From an uncultured Saprospiraceae bacterium (GTDB taxonomy: Bacteria > Bacteroidota > Bacteroidia > Chitinophagales > Saprospiraceae), in NCBI GenBank assembly GCA_937951615.1, contig CALFBH010000075.1:62001-126000 (forward strand): DNA of 64,000 nucleotides. Reading direction: 5' to 3'. The translations under genes and the position numbers were made by a program. Under the pieces are notes generated by a model. The model had not been told where the DNA came from. It saw nothing but the letters and a program-made list of their open reading frames with translations, and did no database searches. This document shows, one piece after another, positions 62,809 through 64,000 of the stretch. Within the stretch, counting starts at the first letter, position 1; each line of letters begins with the position of its first letter.

Positions 62809-64000
62809 ATGAAATACACCTTCTACATATTCCTGTTCTTACTCGCTTATACTTCCACGCAGGCACAGGATCTCAGCATCGGACAATGGCGTTCTCACCT
62901 GCCTTACACTTTTGCAGTTTCGGTGGCACAAAGTAGCGAAGCGGTCTATTTTGCCAGTGAGGAATCTTTATTTTCTGTGAATAAATCGGATAATGGAATT
63001 GAATTATTCAATAAAGTCAGCGGACTGAGCGATGCAGGCGTGCAGCGAATAGCCTATAATGAGGCGGTGGAGACTTTGTTTATTGCTTACACAAATAGCA
63101 ATGTTGATCTCATTTCAAAAGAAAGGGGCATTGTCAATATTTCTGCCATCAAGGACGAAAATATCATTGGAGACAATAAGATTTATCACATCTATTTTCA
63201 GGATACATTTGCCTGGCTTTCTACTGGTTTTGGCATTGTGAAATTTGACATGGAAAACGAAGAGTTTCGGTTTACTTCTTTCACCAACTTGAGAATAAAC
63301 AGCATTGTTGCCTATAATGATAATCTCTACGCTTCTACGGATGACGGTGTTTTTCGCATCGGACAAAATGAGTCAGAATTGTATCAGGCTAATTTTGCAA
63401 ACTGGCAAAAACTAGGACCCGCAGAAGGCTTTCCATCGGCTTATTATTCCAATGTCAATGAAACGCTGAACGATAAATTATACGCTGATGTGAATGACAG
63501 TCTTTACGTGTATGATGGTGCAAACTGGCAGTTTTTTTATTATAAAGAGGAACATAGATTTAAAACATTGGCTGCTGGAACAGACCAACTCATTGCAGCT
63601 ATGGTAAATGATAGTTTTATAGATAGAGTTGAAGTCATTCTAACAGGTGGCTTGTCTTATGGCATTACAAGCGGGGAATTGGTCGGCAAAATTGGCGAAG
63701 CTATAGAAGATGAAAATGGCGTGATTTGGATTGCAGATCAGTTTCGGGGTATGGGCAGTTTTAATCCTGACACGGGCGATATTCGCAGCTATGATGTCAA
63801 TGGTCCTTATTCGAGCAATGCCGGAGAAATTATTATACATAATAATGAAGTCTGGGTGGCTGCTGTTTCTGTCAAACCACTTTGGCAATACCGGACTTTG
63901 AGCGATGGCTTTTTTCATTATAAAGACAATCAATGGGAAACTTTACGTCCTTTCGATAACCCTGAATTGAATGGTTATCTGGACATGGTGACGGCGGCAG
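62809..64000 (+). CDS. porZ: PorZ-like T9SS beta-propeller protein, N-terminal 397 residues
   Basis: Not in the ORF track because it runs off the right edge. The ATG at 62809 opens a signal peptide (MKYTFYIFLFLLAYTSTQA) and then DLSIGQWRSHLPYTFAVSVA, the typical opening of PorZ. Propeller blades follow with VYFASEESLFSVN, IYHIYFQDTFAWLSTGFGIV and DNLYASTDDGVFRIG. In Porphyromonas PorZ is a surface protein of the T9SS attachment complex that helps deliver A-LPS to sortase PorU. The frame is open to position 64000. The C-terminal domain lies outside the window. Confidence 0.88.
   Translation, partial: MKYTFYIFLFLLAYTSTQAQDLSIGQWRSHLPYTFAVSVAQSSEAVYFASEESLFSVNKSDNGIELFNKVSGLSDAGVQRIAYNEAVETLFIAYTNSNVDLISKERGIVNISAIKDENIIGDNKIYHIYFQDTFAWLSTGFGIVKFDMENEEFRFTSFTNLRINSIVAYNDNLYASTDDGVFRIGQNESELYQANFANWQKLGPAEGFPSAYYSNVNETLNDKLYADVNDSLYVYDGANWQFFYYKEEHRFKTLAAGTDQLIAAMVNDSFIDRVEVILTGGLSYGITSGELVGKIGEAIEDENGVIWIADQFRGMGSFNPDTGDIRSYDVNGPYSSNAGEIIIHNNEVWVAAVSVKPLWQYRTLSDGFFHYKDNQWETLRPFDNPELNGYLDMVTAA

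Overview
The window looks like chromosomal DNA of a Bacteroidota bacterium, most likely from the Saprospiria or a neighbouring class. The evidence is a set of type IX secretion (T9SS) and gliding parts (PorZ-like propeller at the right edge, GldA-like ATPase, PD40/TPR lipoprotein, a cargo protein with a T9SS sorting tail), SprB-type repeats, DUF4175 and DUF2480 proteins, a Bacteroidota-type YbeY, and TAnnTTTG promoter boxes. No phage, complete insertion sequence or CRISPR array was seen. The placement is inferred from gene content, not from a search.

Layout. 1-217: start of a pxpC-like gene that runs off the left edge, then a MITE-like element. 0.5-5.7 kb: very large secreted subtilase with plant-type leucine-rich repeats. 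6-7.6 kb: helical protein of unknown role. 7.6-11.7 kb: leftward operon for a nonulosonic (sialic-like) acid precursor: neuB, GNAT, TIM-barrel isomerase and a CBS-aminotransferase fusion. 11.9-18.1 kb: glutathione peroxidase, nuclease-like protein, Fic protein, holB, PSP1/RicT, lpxD. 18.5-22.3 kb: PD40 lipoprotein, short LRR-like protein, Uma2 nuclease, 2OG oxygenase, tRNA-Gln. 22.3-31.8 kb: ybeY, GT2, MORN-caspase, Rpn nuclease, membrane pair, DUF559 nuclease, Na+ symporter, ABC exporter pair. 32-46 kb: DUF4175 protein, RsbW-like ATPase, GH3, M1 peptidase, TPR protein, lytic transglycosylase, DUF2480, CoA pyrophosphatase. 46.3-52.3 kb: 1985-residue T9SS cargo. 52.4-60 kb: MORN protein, gldA, and reductive pyrimidine catabolism genes (preT, beta-ureidopropionase, dihydropyrimidinase) interrupted by a Uma2 gene and a broken toxin-antitoxin pair. 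60-64 kb: tmk, guaB, partial porZ.

The most unusual signal is intergenic. At least eight gaps carry palindromic elements whose arms are built from short repeated words (for example TGTTGTCG, GTCCATGGTCGATA, GGTAACTGGTGATT, CCCCTCTCC). The arms differ between families, yet the centre is nearly always the same small palindrome, TTTTGC-NNN-GCAAAA. Three arm families stand side by side between guaB and porZ. One element supplies the last codons of a DUF559 nuclease gene. This looks like a modular repeat system worth study.

Genes too short or too close to the edge for the ORF track were recovered by eye: partial pxpC, partial porZ, a truncated ParE toxin, and a relic of a T9SS sorting domain. Several starts were moved downstream of the track's start because the upstream codons are intergenic repeat or because a promoter box lies just before an internal ATG.
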